Assembly: GCA_016744925.1 (NCBI GenBank)
Contig: JADGDJ010000014.1
Location: forward strand, 1-41,832
Direction: 5' to 3'
DNA: 41,832 nucleotides
Source: Spirochaetaceae bacterium
GTDB taxonomy: Bacteria > Spirochaetota > Spirochaetia > DSM-2461
Shown: positions 26,998-36,283 of the stretch, piece after piece
Layout of the letters: each line of letters begins with the position of its first letter
How positions within the stretch are numbered: the stretch's first letter is position 1
Program-made: the position numbers and the translations under genes
Notes under the pieces: generated by a model
What the model saw: only the letters and a program-made list of their open reading frames with translations
Database searches by the model: none
Told to the model about the DNA's origin: nothing

Positions 26998-27396
26998 ATG
27001 TCCAGACACGACAAAACAAAAATCAATTACAATGAAACTTTTATCTGCGACAATTGCGGCAGAACCGTCAGTCCTTGTGAAAGTGGAAGTGAACACAGGA
27101 ACCACTGCCCGTGGTGTCTCTGCAGCCGTCATATGGATTTGAAGCCCGGCGACAGGAGATCCGGATGCAGAGGACTCATGGAACCGATTTCCATCTGGGT
27201 CAGAAACGACCGGGAATGGGCTGTTTTACATCGCTGTACTCAATGCGGATTTATCCGACCGAACAGAATAGCCGGAGACGATAATGAAGTTCGATTATTC
27301 ACATTAGCGGCAAAAGCCATGACGATGATGCCTTTCCCTGCTGAAAAAACACTTAATGCGATACATATGAACAGTGTAAAGGAAGAGATCTTATGA
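26998..27396 (+). CDS. RNHCP-domain protein
   Basis: A 132-residue protein with the RNHCP domain: NETFICDNCGRTVSP, then HRNHCPWCLCSRHMD (the RNHCP signature in variant form), GDRRSGCRGLMEPI, and HRCTQCGFIRPNRIAGDDN. The four CxxC/CxxxC pairs imply a zinc-ribbon-like fold that may bind RNA; the family has no proven function that I can state. The ORF track starts at 26884, but ATG at 26998 is chosen because GAGGAG lies 7 nt upstream and the family begins near there. Its stop overlaps the rsgA ATG (ATGA), so the two are translated as a unit, which suggests a role linked to ribosome maturation or RNA. Confidence 0.88.
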   Translation: MSRHDKTKINYNETFICDNCGRTVSPCESGSEHRNHCPWCLCSRHMDLKPGDRRSGCRGLMEPISIWVRNDREWAVLHRCTQCGFIRPNRIAGDDNEVRLFTLAAKAMTMMPFPAEKTLNAIHMNSVKEEIL

Positions 27397-28454
27397 ATTT
27401 AGATAAATGGGGATGGAACTCATTCTTTGAAGAAAATTTTAGGATATATGGGGAACAGAATCTCAAACCGGGACGGATAGTCCGCGAATCAAGGCATATA
27501 TACAATGTAGAGACTGACTCGGGACAGTACAAAGCCCAAGTGTCGGGACACTATATGTATACTGCTCTTAACAGATCCGAATACCCGACGATCGGAGATT
27601 GGGTCGCGTTGAGAATAGAAAACGATACTGCCATTATTGAAAAACTTGTAGAGAGGAAAAGTGCCTTTTCGAGAAAGAGAGCCGGCATAGAGATAGAGGA
27701 ACAGATAATTGCTGCCAATATCGACTACCTATTTCTCGTTTTTGGTCTCGATGGTGGAAGGAATTTCTCATCAGGTGCCATCGAGCGTTTTCTCACAAGG
27801 TCATGGGACAGTGGAGCACAACCTGTCATTCTACTGAATAAAAGTGATCTCTGTGAAAATGTCGACAACTTCAGAATTGAAGCTGAAGCTGTTTCCGCCG
27901 GTGCAGAGATATTTGTGACCAGCGCCCTAACGGGAGAAGGTCTGACTGAACTGGGAACATTTATGAGACCTGGGAAGACAATCGCCTTCACAGGATTTTC
28001 AGGAGTTGGGAAATCGGCTCTGATAAATAAATTATGCGGTGTCGATCTTTTAAAAACGGGACTGCAGAGAGAACATGACCTGAAAGGACGTCATACGACG
28101 ACCACCAAAGAGTTATTGTGCCTGGAAAATGGCGCAATTCTCATTGATTCCCCTGGAATCAAGGAACTGCAATTATGGGGTTCTGAAGAATCCCTTGCCA
28201 ACTCTTTTGATGATATCAGTGGATTTGCGGAACACTGCCGATTCAAAGACTGTTCCCATAGCGGGGAACCGGGGTGTGCAGTACAGGAGGCTCTTTCTTC
28301 AGGAGAACTGGATCACAGAAGATTTGAAAATTACAAAGATATGCAGAAGGAACTGAAATATCTCGAGTCCAAGCAGAATGTGCGCATGGCTCTTGAAGAA
28401 AAATCCAAATGGAAGAATATTGCTAAATTTCAAAAATCTTTGAAAAAGAGATGA
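27393..28454 (+). CDS. rsgA: Ribosome small-subunit-dependent GTPase
   Basis: Circularly permuted GTPase acting late in 30S subunit maturation. N-terminal OB-fold (about 30-90), then permuted G motifs: G4 NKSD (149-152), G5-like TSA (176-178), G1 GFSGVGKS (201-208), G2 region RHTTTTKE (233-240) and G3 DSPG (252-255). The C-terminal zinc knuckle is CRFKDCSHSGEPGC (Cys282, Cys287, His289, Cys295). The 353-aa length is normal. The ATG overlaps the RNHCP stop by 4 nt; GGAAGAG is upstream. The gene is followed by a very strong terminator that ends the transcript. Confidence 0.96.
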   Translation: MNLDKWGWNSFFEENFRIYGEQNLKPGRIVRESRHIYNVETDSGQYKAQVSGHYMYTALNRSEYPTIGDWVALRIENDTAIIEKLVERKSAFSRKRAGIEIEEQIIAANIDYLFLVFGLDGGRNFSSGAIERFLTRSWDSGAQPVILLNKSDLCENVDNFRIEAEAVSAGAEIFVTSALTGEGLTELGTFMRPGKTIAFTGFSGVGKSALINKLCGVDLLKTGLQREHDLKGRHTTTTKELLCLENGAILIDSPGIKELQLWGSEESLANSFDDISGFAEHCRFKDCSHSGEPGCAVQEALSSGELDHRRFENYKDMQKELKYLESKQNVRMALEEKSKWKNIAKFQKSLKKR

Positions 28455-28457
28455 TGT

Positions 28458-28506
28458 GGGGACTGACTCAAAGTTTTTAAAGCTTCTGAGTCAGTCCCCT
28501 TTTTTA
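28458..28506 (+). terminator. Rho-independent terminator after rsgA
   Basis: A perfect 13-bp stem, GGGGACTGACTCA / TGAGTCAGTCCCC, with a 16-nt loop and a TTTTTTA tail directly after the 3' arm, beginning 4 nt past the rsgA stop. It isolates rsgA from the MoxR operon downstream. Confidence 0.95.
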
Positions 28507-28555
28507 TTTCTTGCAATCACTCCAATAGAGGATTATCGTAATAATAGATTAAATT

Positions 28556-30388
28556 ATGAACAAATACTCCTGTATATTGCTTTTACAATTTTCTCTGTTC
28601 TCTCTTTTTCTGTCGGCACAGTCTATCGATCACAGTTTTGCTTTGGGCTTTAATGGAAATTACAGGGAAAATAGTTGGACACCTCTTATCATTCGATTGT
28701 CGAACCATGGTAAATCATTGTCGGGACAACTCATTGTAGAAACAGAAAACTCAAGTACCGCCTATGAACAAAAACGCCAATACATTAAACCCTTAGATCT
28801 CCCTTCAGGGTCTTTAAAAGAGATCTCCTTCGTCTTGCCTTTAGGACATCACAGCAATGATATTCGTTATTATTTTCAATCGGAAGAAATACTTGTATTT
28901 GAAAATACTATTTCATTAAAACAGAAAGGGGTGAAACGCAACCTGATTCTCGGAGTCTCCCCTTTCCCGGACCTGGGATATCTAAACAAGCATCCCATTG
29001 TAGATTCGAGAGCGATAAGCTATCCCCACGTAAATAATCTACCGGAAAACAGCAATGCTTATGACTCTGTAGATATAATATCAATGCACAGGGAAATGAT
29101 GGATAAGCTCAGTGGCAGCCAATTTGAAGCCCTTACCGGCTGGGTTAATCAGGGGGGAGTCTTTGTCGTGTGGGGAGGAAAAAGCCCATCTCCCGACAAA
29201 TGGAATTATCTACCCTCAACGATAAAGGGATTAAAAAGAATTGAAATAAAAACGGTAGAAAAATTTGGTGAATTTCAGCTCCCTGCAGGTTCCTTCTTGA
29301 TAAACTCTCTTGAGACTGAGAATAAGAACAGTCTCATATCATACAATGGAGATGATCTGATCAGTCGAAGAAAGTCAGGTTTGGGCACGGTATACTTTGT
29401 CAGTTTTGATTATTCCGGTAAACTGCGAAACTGGCAGGGACTGAATGAATTGTGGAATATTATTTTTGATTCCGAGATTGATGAAGATGCTTTTACCGAA
29501 AAAATGCGGGAATATTTCCTCTTGGAGGATTACATATCAATACTTGATCATTCTGGATTTAACTATCAGGATAAAATGAATTCGGGGCTGATTCTATTCC
29601 TATCCCTCTCTGCTTTCGTTTCCCTGCTGATCTTTATCCGATTCAGAAGAAAGAGTGTTCATCTATATACTTTCATCGCTTGCCTTATGATTTTTCTCTT
29701 ATTGCTTTCTTCGATTATCTATATTTCTCTTTACAGCAAAAAATTTAGAACAGATTGTTTTATCGTTTCATCCAATGTCATATACAGCCACGGGTTATCC
29801 GATCAGTCACATCTCTTTAAAGATATTCTCGTGGGTTCTTCTAACAAAACCTCTTCAGACATCATCATCCACGATGATACCCGTTCTGTATTGAAACAGG
29901 AAAAATTTGAAAACCTGATAATCTTTGAAAATCCTGAAATACATATAAATAATATTCAACTGGGTCAGTGGTCATCAAAGATATTCCGATTAGAAAGATC
30001 TATGAAGAATATTCTGACTATGGAAAGAAAAACAAATTATCCGGAAAACACTGTAGTCATTCAAAATCATTCGGATTATTTTATCCATAACACGTTTCTC
30101 TATAAAAATGGTTCTTTCCTGAATCTCAGAAATCTTCATCCCTGGGACACTATGACCATTGAGATTTCAGATTTTACAGATAACGGACTTTACACAAACA
30201 GCAATATATTAGAATTATCCACGGTTGAACTATATACTGGATTGTTCAGAAACGAAGAGGTTCTGGTATTTGGAGGCATTATAAACGAAGAATTATTTCC
30301 CCTGAGCTTCTCCCAGGAAACATGGAAGAAAAAAACAATAAACCTCATTCTTGCCACAGATGAAACAGAGGGAGATAAATATGAATAA
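28556..30388 (+). CDS. Exported membrane protein, first gene of the MoxR operon
   Basis: 610 residues. A signal peptide (SLFLSAQS) is followed by about 300 residues of beta-rich periplasmic sequence. Two adjacent membrane helices lie near 342-360 and 370-393 (SGLILFLSLSAFVSLLIFI and FIACLMIFLLLLSSIIYIS), with a second soluble domain of about 200 residues after them. The segment LTGWVNQGGVFVVWGGKS (about 198-215) resembles the glycine-rich 'put in front of a class I amidotransferase-like fold' loop also seen in the last protein of this operon. No catalytic motif was found. The ATG has no good Shine-Dalgarno. I do not recognise a named family. Overlap with the next gene shows it belongs to the operon. 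Confidence 0.75.
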   Translation: MNKYSCILLLQFSLFSLFLSAQSIDHSFALGFNGNYRENSWTPLIIRLSNHGKSLSGQLIVETENSSTAYEQKRQYIKPLDLPSGSLKEISFVLPLGHHSNDIRYYFQSEEILVFENTISLKQKGVKRNLILGVSPFPDLGYLNKHPIVDSRAISYPHVNNLPENSNAYDSVDIISMHREMMDKLSGSQFEALTGWVNQGGVFVVWGGKSPSPDKWNYLPSTIKGLKRIEIKTVEKFGEFQLPAGSFLINSLETENKNSLISYNGDDLISRRKSGLGTVYFVSFDYSGKLRNWQGLNELWNIIFDSEIDEDAFTEKMREYFLLEDYISILDHSGFNYQDKMNSGLILFLSLSAFVSLLIFIRFRRKSVHLYTFIACLMIFLLLLSSIIYISLYSKKFRTDCFIVSSNVIYSHGLSDQSHLFKDILVGSSNKTSSDIIIHDDTRSVLKQEKFENLIIFENPEIHINNIQLGQWSSKIFRLERSMKNILTMERKTNYPENTVVIQNHSDYFIHNTFLYKNGSFLNLRNLHPWDTMTIEISDFTDNGLYTNSNILELSTVELYTGLFRNEEVLVFGGIINEELFPLSFSQETWKKKTINLILATDETEGDKYE

Positions 30389-31109
30389 TCCTGTCATGGA
30401 AGAACAGTTTCGAGCCGGCTTTATCAATTTCGTGATGATAAGACTACATTTATCAGGTCTGGCAATCATCACACTTCTTGTGTTCCTCTTGTATCCATCA
30501 CAACCTATTTCCTATTTTCTCGCAAGATCTGTAAAACCGGAAATGTTCAACATAGCACTCTATACATCACTGACCTTTCTCTCTTATCTCACTATTAAAG
30601 CAGCTATTTTAAGCATTCAGAATACAAAAATAATTTCCATTAGAGACTGGTTTCTATATACGAAAATAAGTGTAATAAGCTATCTCTGGGGGAGAATAAG
30701 TTACGGATTATTTTATACGACTTTCATCTTGTTGTTATTAATGCCTGTTTTACTCGTGTCCGGTTCCGTATCAGCTATTGGACCACTCAATATTCTTGCT
30801 GTTTTATTGTTTATGTATCTTCTTATGCTTAACATTTATTTGATAGGACTGTTATTTTTTACTCTCTTTAAAAAACAGCATTGGATGATGACTTTGATTA
30901 TTTGGATCATTGTTATTCTACTCTTCTTTCTCAGCCCGAATTTATTTCCCGACGAACATCCTGCCCTTTTACTGATGAAATTACAGAGATCCGGCAGCCT
31001 TTCAGAAGACCTTAAAACTCCACTAATCACATCAATTATTTCAATATTTTTTCTTCTTTTCTGTAGCTGGTTATCACTGTTTCTCTATCACAGGAGGGTT
31101 CATGGGTAA
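30381..31109 (+). CDS. Polytopic membrane protein, ABC-2 permease-like
   Basis: 242 residues, about six hydrophobic helices, arranged much like a single-domain ABC-2 type permease: a first helix near 25-45, a cytoplasmic SIQNTKIISIRDWFLYTKIS loop, then four or five more helices. No ATP-binding partner gene is in the operon, so a transport role is uncertain; a structural membrane subunit is equally possible. The ORF track starts at 30351; ATG at 30381 is chosen because GGAG lies 6 nt upstream, giving an 8-nt overlap with the preceding gene. It overlaps the next gene by 8 nt as well. Confidence 0.75.
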   Translation: MNNPVMEEQFRAGFINFVMIRLHLSGLAIITLLVFLLYPSQPISYFLARSVKPEMFNIALYTSLTFLSYLTIKAAILSIQNTKIISIRDWFLYTKISVISYLWGRISYGLFYTTFILLLLMPVLLVSGSVSAIGPLNILAVLLFMYLLMLNIYLIGLLFFTLFKKQHWMMTLIIWIIVILLFFLSPNLFPDEHPALLLMKLQRSGSLSEDLKTPLITSIISIFFLLFCSWLSLFLYHRRVHG

Positions 31110-32565
31110 GATTTCCAGACTGAAGATTTTTGCTGATGAATTGATCCGGCAGAAAAGAATTACCCGCGCCATAGAATATACTCTTCTAACCAGTTTTATC
31201 TTACTTTCAGCGGGAATAGTTCTGGCAATTCCTCTACGGTACTTTATGGGGATAGATATTATCATGCCTCTATCGATCTATGCCGGTTCAATTATTTTAT
31301 CTTTTATTTACGGCTTACTCGGCATTGAAAACCCTCTTGAAGTGCTGAAGGATACCGATGCCCGGAAATTTCTCAATCAAAAAATGAGTGCTGCCTTTCA
31401 ATACGGAGACTCAAATAATCCCTATTCATCTCTATTGGTCCGGGAAGCGGAAGACTTAATTGAGAACTTGAGTGCACAGCAAGTTTTTCATGTGCGATTC
31501 TCTCGGAGGGATCCCTTTCAGCCCCTTTTGCTGGCCTTATTCCTTTTTTTATGGATGAGCAGTTTCTCTTTGCTGCAGATAAGTGATCAGGCGTTGACAA
31601 ATGGTCAAATGCTTATTGATACATCCTTAAAAATCGATGCCGTTAACAGCGATGAAGAAGACAGAAATCTTGAAGATATTGCCGAAGAATACAGAAAACT
31701 GGGACAGAAGATTCAGGATCAGTTTATGAGTGAGCACTCCATTGAAAAGGAAGTGGATAAACTAAGTCGCAAATTGGAGAATAAAATTGAGGGATTATCC
31801 CGGAAAGGTGTGGATAAACAGAGTCAGACTTTTGATGAAGACCTGGATAGTGAAATATTTCAGCTCAACAGAAAAAAAGAAATGAGTGATGAACTCAATG
31901 ATATTTTACAGAGTCTCATGAAAACTTTTTCCCTATCTCCCGATATGGTTCCGGGAGGTGTCAGAAAAGGTGATGGAAATAATTCTGGAAACAGCGATCA
32001 GGAATCCGCCTTCAGCGAAGAGAAGTATCTCGATGATAGCGGGAATAATTCCCTCGGGAAACCAGAGGATCCCAGTGATTCAACAGAAATTGAACAGGCT
32101 CCTGAGCAGGATTCGGGCAAATCTGAAATCCAGCAGGAAAGCAATAATGAAGGCGCTGGTAATAGCCAGGAGCCCGGTTCCCTGGAAGGAACTAAAAACG
32201 ATGAGGAACCGGGCACACATCAAAACCCTTTTCCTTTAGAAGAGCCGGAAGATGATATGGCTGCCAACAACACACCGGGAACAGAAGAGGGTTTGCAAGA
32301 CAATACTTATAAACCCTTGAGAGAGGAAAAAGAGTCCGGTGAGTTCGATGATGGGAATATTCGGGGTGAATTGCAGGAGGGAGAGCAAATGAAATCTTTT
32401 ATCAGAGCCCTTCCTCATATAGTCGATCCTACTCTCGAAGAGATGGAAGTTTTATATTTTTATAGAAACCAGCTGGAAAATGCCATAGACAGAGAAAGTC
32501 TGCCGGAAAATTACCAATCAGTTGTAAGAGATTATTTTCTGAGTATAGGAGTACTAAATGAGTGA
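31102..32565 (+). CDS. Membrane protein with long acidic low-complexity region
   Basis: 487 residues. Three membrane helices in the first third (about 26-46, 51-70 and 140-160), then a coiled-coil-like charged section (about 180-280). About 140 residues (300-440) are dominated by Glu, Asp, Ser, Asn, Gly and Pro, probably disordered. The last 40 residues are again ordered and helical (EEMEVLYFYRNQLENAI). This layout resembles the DUF4175-like proteins found beside MoxR/DUF58 genes, but I cannot confirm the family. AGGAGG lies 5 nt before the ATG. Overlaps both neighbours by 8 nt. No enzymatic motif. Confidence 0.72.
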   Translation: MGKISRLKIFADELIRQKRITRAIEYTLLTSFILLSAGIVLAIPLRYFMGIDIIMPLSIYAGSIILSFIYGLLGIENPLEVLKDTDARKFLNQKMSAAFQYGDSNNPYSSLLVREAEDLIENLSAQQVFHVRFSRRDPFQPLLLALFLFLWMSSFSLLQISDQALTNGQMLIDTSLKIDAVNSDEEDRNLEDIAEEYRKLGQKIQDQFMSEHSIEKEVDKLSRKLENKIEGLSRKGVDKQSQTFDEDLDSEIFQLNRKKEMSDELNDILQSLMKTFSLSPDMVPGGVRKGDGNNSGNSDQESAFSEEKYLDDSGNNSLGKPEDPSDSTEIEQAPEQDSGKSEIQQESNNEGAGNSQEPGSLEGTKNDEEPGTHQNPFPLEEPEDDMAANNTPGTEEGLQDNTYKPLREEKESGEFDDGNIRGELQEGEQMKSFIRALPHIVDPTLEEMEVLYFYRNQLENAIDRESLPENYQSVVRDYFLSIGVLNE

Positions 32566-33550
32566 TTCTGACGATGTCAGTGAAAAAGAAGTTGCTGAAT
32601 TTATCGAGGATTTTAACATTTTAAAAAATGAGATATCCAGAGTGGTTGTCGGCCATAAGGAATTGACCGAAAACATAATTGTCTGTCTTCTTTCGAAGGG
32701 CCATGCTCTCATAGAAGGGGTCCCCGGTCTGGGTAAAACACATTTGATAAAAACTCTGGGGACGGTTCTGGGTCTGAAATCATCGAGAATTCAGTTTACA
32801 CCTGACCTCATGCCAGCAGACATTATCGGTACAAATATGCTGATGAAAAATGAAGAAGGGATCAATGTGATCCAATTCAGTGAAGGTCCGGTCTTCTCTC
32901 AGGTTATCCTGGCAGATGAAATTAATAGAGCAACCCCCAAAACACAATCTGCTCTACTGGAAGCCATGCAGGAACAACAGGTTACCGTATGGGGTAACAC
33001 GCGAAAACTGAAAGGTCCCTTTATCGTCCTCGCAACACAAAATCCTATAGAGATGGAGGGAACATATCCCCTACCTGAAGCTCAGCTTGATCGATTCTTT
33101 TTTAAATTGATCGTTCGTTATCCTGATACTAAGGAGCTCGGAGAAATAATAGACTTGACGACTAGAGCAGAAGTTATAAGTGTCTCTCCGATCAGTGATG
33201 AAGTAAAAATAGAAAAAATGCAGAACTTGATCAGATCTGTACCTGTACCGGAAGAAGTGCGTGATTATGCTGTAAAAATACTCCAGGCGACACACCCGGA
33301 AAGCGAAGTGGGAACATTTGCAAAATACATACGTTATGGAGCTTCTCCGAGAGGCGTCCAGAGTATGATCCTCAGTGGAAAAGTTTTCGCACTCATGTCG
33401 GGACGATACAATGTGAGCTTTGGGGATATTAGACGGGCCGCCTACCCCTCTCTGCGCCACAGGATAATCCTGAGTTTCGAAGGGGAAGCCGACAGCATTA
33501 CTCCCGATAAGATTATCGAATCTATTCTGATCTCAGTAAAAGAGAGTTGA
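32558..33550 (+). CDS. MoxR-family AAA+ ATPase
   Basis: 330 residues. Walker A GVPGLGKT (54-61), Walker B ILADEIN (117-123), sensor 1 ATQNP (159-163), the MoxR stretch TYPLPEAQLDRFFFK (169-183), and a C-terminal lid with the GASPRG sensor-2 motif. MoxR ATPases are thought to be chaperones that act with VWA-domain partners to assemble or activate complexes, here presumably the DUF58 and two VWA proteins that follow. Cytoplasmic; no signal peptide. AGGAGT before the ATG and an 8-nt overlap with the previous gene. The family assignment is certain, the substrate unknown. Confidence 0.95.
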   Translation: MSDSDDVSEKEVAEFIEDFNILKNEISRVVVGHKELTENIIVCLLSKGHALIEGVPGLGKTHLIKTLGTVLGLKSSRIQFTPDLMPADIIGTNMLMKNEEGINVIQFSEGPVFSQVILADEINRATPKTQSALLEAMQEQQVTVWGNTRKLKGPFIVLATQNPIEMEGTYPLPEAQLDRFFFKLIVRYPDTKELGEIIDLTTRAEVISVSPISDEVKIEKMQNLIRSVPVPEEVRDYAVKILQATHPESEVGTFAKYIRYGASPRGVQSMILSGKVFALMSGRYNVSFGDIRRAAYPSLRHRIILSFEGEADSITPDKIIESILISVKES

Positions 33551-33557
33551 AAATACT

Positions 33558-34442
33558 ATGGTAGAATCCCTTCTATTCGATAATGACTTCCTCCGGAAGC
33601 TGGAACAGTTCTCTATCCTCAGTAAAAAACTGCGGAAGGGAGCCGTTCGGGGAGAGCACAGAGTAATCCGTAGAGGAATGAGTACGGAATTCCATGATTA
33701 TAAGGATTACAACAGCGGGGATGATCTGCGTTACATAGATTGGAATATTTACGGACGACTCGATAAATTGCTGATCAAACTCTTTTCAGGAGAAGAAGAT
33801 CAGTCAGTTCACATTCTTCTCGATACAAGCCTTTCTATGAATGGGGGTTATCCCTCTAAAATTGATTATGCCAAACAAATTGCCGGAGCTCTGGCCTATA
33901 TCTCCGTCAACAGTCTCGATCGTGTAGGAATAACTTCATTTTCTGATAGAATGGGTGAAATTTATGTTCCGGAAAGACATTTGTCCAATATGTACTCCAT
34001 GTTTCACTATCTAGAATCTATTGAAGCGGATGGTTCAACAGCATTTAATAATGCTCTCAAGGAGTATTCCCGTAAGGTAAAACGTCCCGGAACAGCTGTT
34101 GTTATCAGTGACATGATGGATAATGAGGGATTCGAAGAGGGTTTATTATCTTTAATTTACAGAAAGTTTGATGTAGTAGTCCTACAGGTTTTATCAGAAG
34201 AGGAATTAGCTCCCAGGATTAACGGATCTGTAAAATTAATTGATGCGGAAACAGGTAGACCGATGAAAGTCTCTATCGACAGAAAAAGTATAAGGCAATA
34301 CCAGGAGGAACTCGATGCTTGGTTCAGCTCTATAGAAAAATTCTGCATACAGAAAAATATTGACTACATCCGTTCTGGAAGTATGGTTCCCATTGAAGAT
34401 TTCCTACTTAAATATCTTCGCCACGGAGGAATGATCGGTTGA
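33558..34442 (+). CDS. DUF58 protein with VWA-like fold
   Basis: 294 residues. DUF58 core signature YNSGDDLRYIDWNIYGR (about 54-70), followed by a VWA-like domain with a MIDAS sequence DTSLSM (about 91-96) and a later TAVVISDMMD strand. DUF58 proteins almost always accompany MoxR ATPases and are believed to be their direct partners. No membrane helix is visible here, unlike longer DUF58 proteins, so it is likely cytoplasmic. It starts 7 nt after the MoxR gene with a weak ribosome site, and its end overlaps the next gene by 4 nt (TTGA). Confidence 0.93.
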   Translation: MVESLLFDNDFLRKLEQFSILSKKLRKGAVRGEHRVIRRGMSTEFHDYKDYNSGDDLRYIDWNIYGRLDKLLIKLFSGEEDQSVHILLDTSLSMNGGYPSKIDYAKQIAGALAYISVNSLDRVGITSFSDRMGEIYVPERHLSNMYSMFHYLESIEADGSTAFNNALKEYSRKVKRPGTAVVISDMMDNEGFEEGLLSLIYRKFDVVVLQVLSEEELAPRINGSVKLIDAETGRPMKVSIDRKSIRQYQEELDAWFSSIEKFCIQKNIDYIRSGSMVPIEDFLLKYLRHGGMIG

Positions 34443-36283
34443 TAATTGGAAATTTAAACGCGTTGTTACTCCTTATATTACTACCTCTTGTCATCCTCCT
34501 CCATATCCTGATGAGAAGAATGGAATCACACGAAGTGTCATCGTTCTTAATCTGGGAGAGAGTAAAAAAGAAGAGACGATATCGTTTCCCTTCCATTCTG
34601 CTTCTCTTACTTCAGCTGCTGCTTATCTCAATAATCACTTTATCTCTTGCCGATTTAAAAGTCCCTTTTACGATCCCTCTGAGAAAAGAAAATTCAGTGT
34701 TGATTATTGACAACTCGGCCAGTATGAATGTAGAAGAAAATGGTATAAGCCGTCTCGATGATGCAAAGGGAAAAGCCATCAATGTCATTAAAGGCTCTTC
34801 CGGAGAAATTATGATAGTGACCTCTTCCAATCCCCCTCACATAGTGACCTCTTATACAAATAATAGAGAAGAGCTTATAAAGGCAGTAAAATCAATTGAT
34901 TCGACTGAATTGAGCAATGGTATTGAGGATGTTATGAAAATTGCCAGCGCTTCAGTCACACCTTCAGGATCGATCATCATGATTAGTGATGGAGCCTTCG
35001 ACTATATCCCCTCTGAAACGGATAATTTCAAATTTATCCGTGCTGGTAAAGAAGAGGATGATAATATAGGGATAACAGATTATTATCTCCGGGAAAAAAG
35101 CAGCGGTGATTCTTATGAACTCTATACAGTTATTTCTAATTATTCCTCTGTTTCAGTTGATTTCGAACTGAATATCTTCAGCGGTGATGAACTGATAGAT
35201 GAACGAAGCGATTTTTTGGAATCCGGTGAACTTAAAAAGCTGATTTTTGACATTGAATCCGATTCTGAAAAAGAAATCCGTGCTGAGCTGATTTCCAATG
35301 ACCTACTCAAAACTGACAATACAGCATCGATCTATATCAGTTCAAACGATCGAAAACGAATATTACTCGTGACCCCGGGGAACTATTTTTTAGAAAAAGC
35401 ATTAGAATCCATACCGGGAGTTTTCGTTGAAACATATATGGGAATGCTGGAAAGTGATTCTATCACTCAGACAAGTACACAAGCTCTTCTCTACACTTCA
35501 TCGGGTATTCCCGTACAGAAGATTCCCGATAATTTTGATGTTGTCATATACGATAGAATACCACCTCGGCAGAAAGATGAAGTGGGACGGTTTATTTATA
35601 TTGATGTCATGCCCTCAGGTATGCGGAGTGAACAGGTTAAAATACAACCGCAAGCTGTCTCTATCAACAAAAAGCACCCTATTTTGGAATCGGTAGATTT
35701 TTCCAAAGTATCTATTGGAAAAGTATGGCCTCCTCTGGTGGGTCCTCAGATTCAGGAACTGGTTTCAGGTGGTAATGCAGGCTTACTATATGCTCTGGAT
35801 AGTAAATTCCTGAAATTTATATATCTCCCCTTTGATCTTATCGATAGTGATCTCCCCTTGAGGGCATCATTCCCCATTTTGATGAGAAATTCCATAGAAT
35901 GGCTGACCGTTGGTTACTCCCGAGAAGAGATAATACAGCACAAAACTGGAGACGCATTTCTAATAGGGCAAGCTGATCCCTCTTTTGATGAATCATATAT
36001 TACCTTTCCCTCTGGGAAAAAGATGACAATCAACGGGAACCTGTTTGAAAAGACCTATTACACAGGATTATACAGATTTGAGTACGCAGGAAATGTGTAT
36101 TTCGGTTCTGTAAATCTCAACAACCGCGATGAATCAAACATATCACCCCGTTTTCCAGAGGTGACTGAAGAGGACCGGGATGAAAAAACGGGAGAGTACA
36201 AATTCCCATTGATATCCTTTTTACTTCTCTTTTCACTCTTACTACTTGGTGCGGAATGGCTTGTTCAGGAGGAGAAATGGTAA
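34439..36283 (+). CDS. BatA-like membrane protein with VWA domain
   Basis: 614 residues. BatA-type N-terminus: two membrane helices (about 6-24 and 57-76) flanking a basic RRMESHEVSSFLIWERVKKK loop. A periplasmic VWA-like domain follows, with MIDAS IIDNSASM (about 89-96) and VTPSGSIIMISDG (about 175-187), then a long beta-rich region and a final helix near 590-608. The start is TTG at 34439, overlapping the DUF58 stop; GGAGGA lies 8 nt upstream and no ATG competes. In Bat operons such proteins are anchored in the inner membrane facing the periplasm. Overlaps the next gene by 7 nt. Confidence 0.85.
   Translation: MIIGNLNALLLLILLPLVILLHILMRRMESHEVSSFLIWERVKKKRRYRFPSILLLLLQLLLISIITLSLADLKVPFTIPLRKENSVLIIDNSASMNVEENGISRLDDAKGKAINVIKGSSGEIMIVTSSNPPHIVTSYTNNREELIKAVKSIDSTELSNGIEDVMKIASASVTPSGSIIMISDGAFDYIPSETDNFKFIRAGKEEDDNIGITDYYLREKSSGDSYELYTVISNYSSVSVDFELNIFSGDELIDERSDFLESGELKKLIFDIESDSEKEIRAELISNDLLKTDNTASIYISSNDRKRILLVTPGNYFLEKALESIPGVFVETYMGMLESDSITQTSTQALLYTSSGIPVQKIPDNFDVVIYDRIPPRQKDEVGRFIYIDVMPSGMRSEQVKIQPQAVSINKKHPILESVDFSKVSIGKVWPPLVGPQIQELVSGGNAGLLYALDSKFLKFIYLPFDLIDSDLPLRASFPILMRNSIEWLTVGYSREEIIQHKTGDAFLIGQADPSFDESYITFPSGKKMTINGNLFEKTYYTGLYRFEYAGNVYFGSVNLNNRDESNISPRFPEVTEEDRDEKTGEYKFPLISFLLLFSLLLLGAEWLVQEEKW

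Noticed and set aside
33071-33460. 129-aa minus-strand ORF opposite the MoxR gene
   Set aside because: Fully antisense to a certain AAA+ ATPase; no ribosome site and no recognisable protein pattern.
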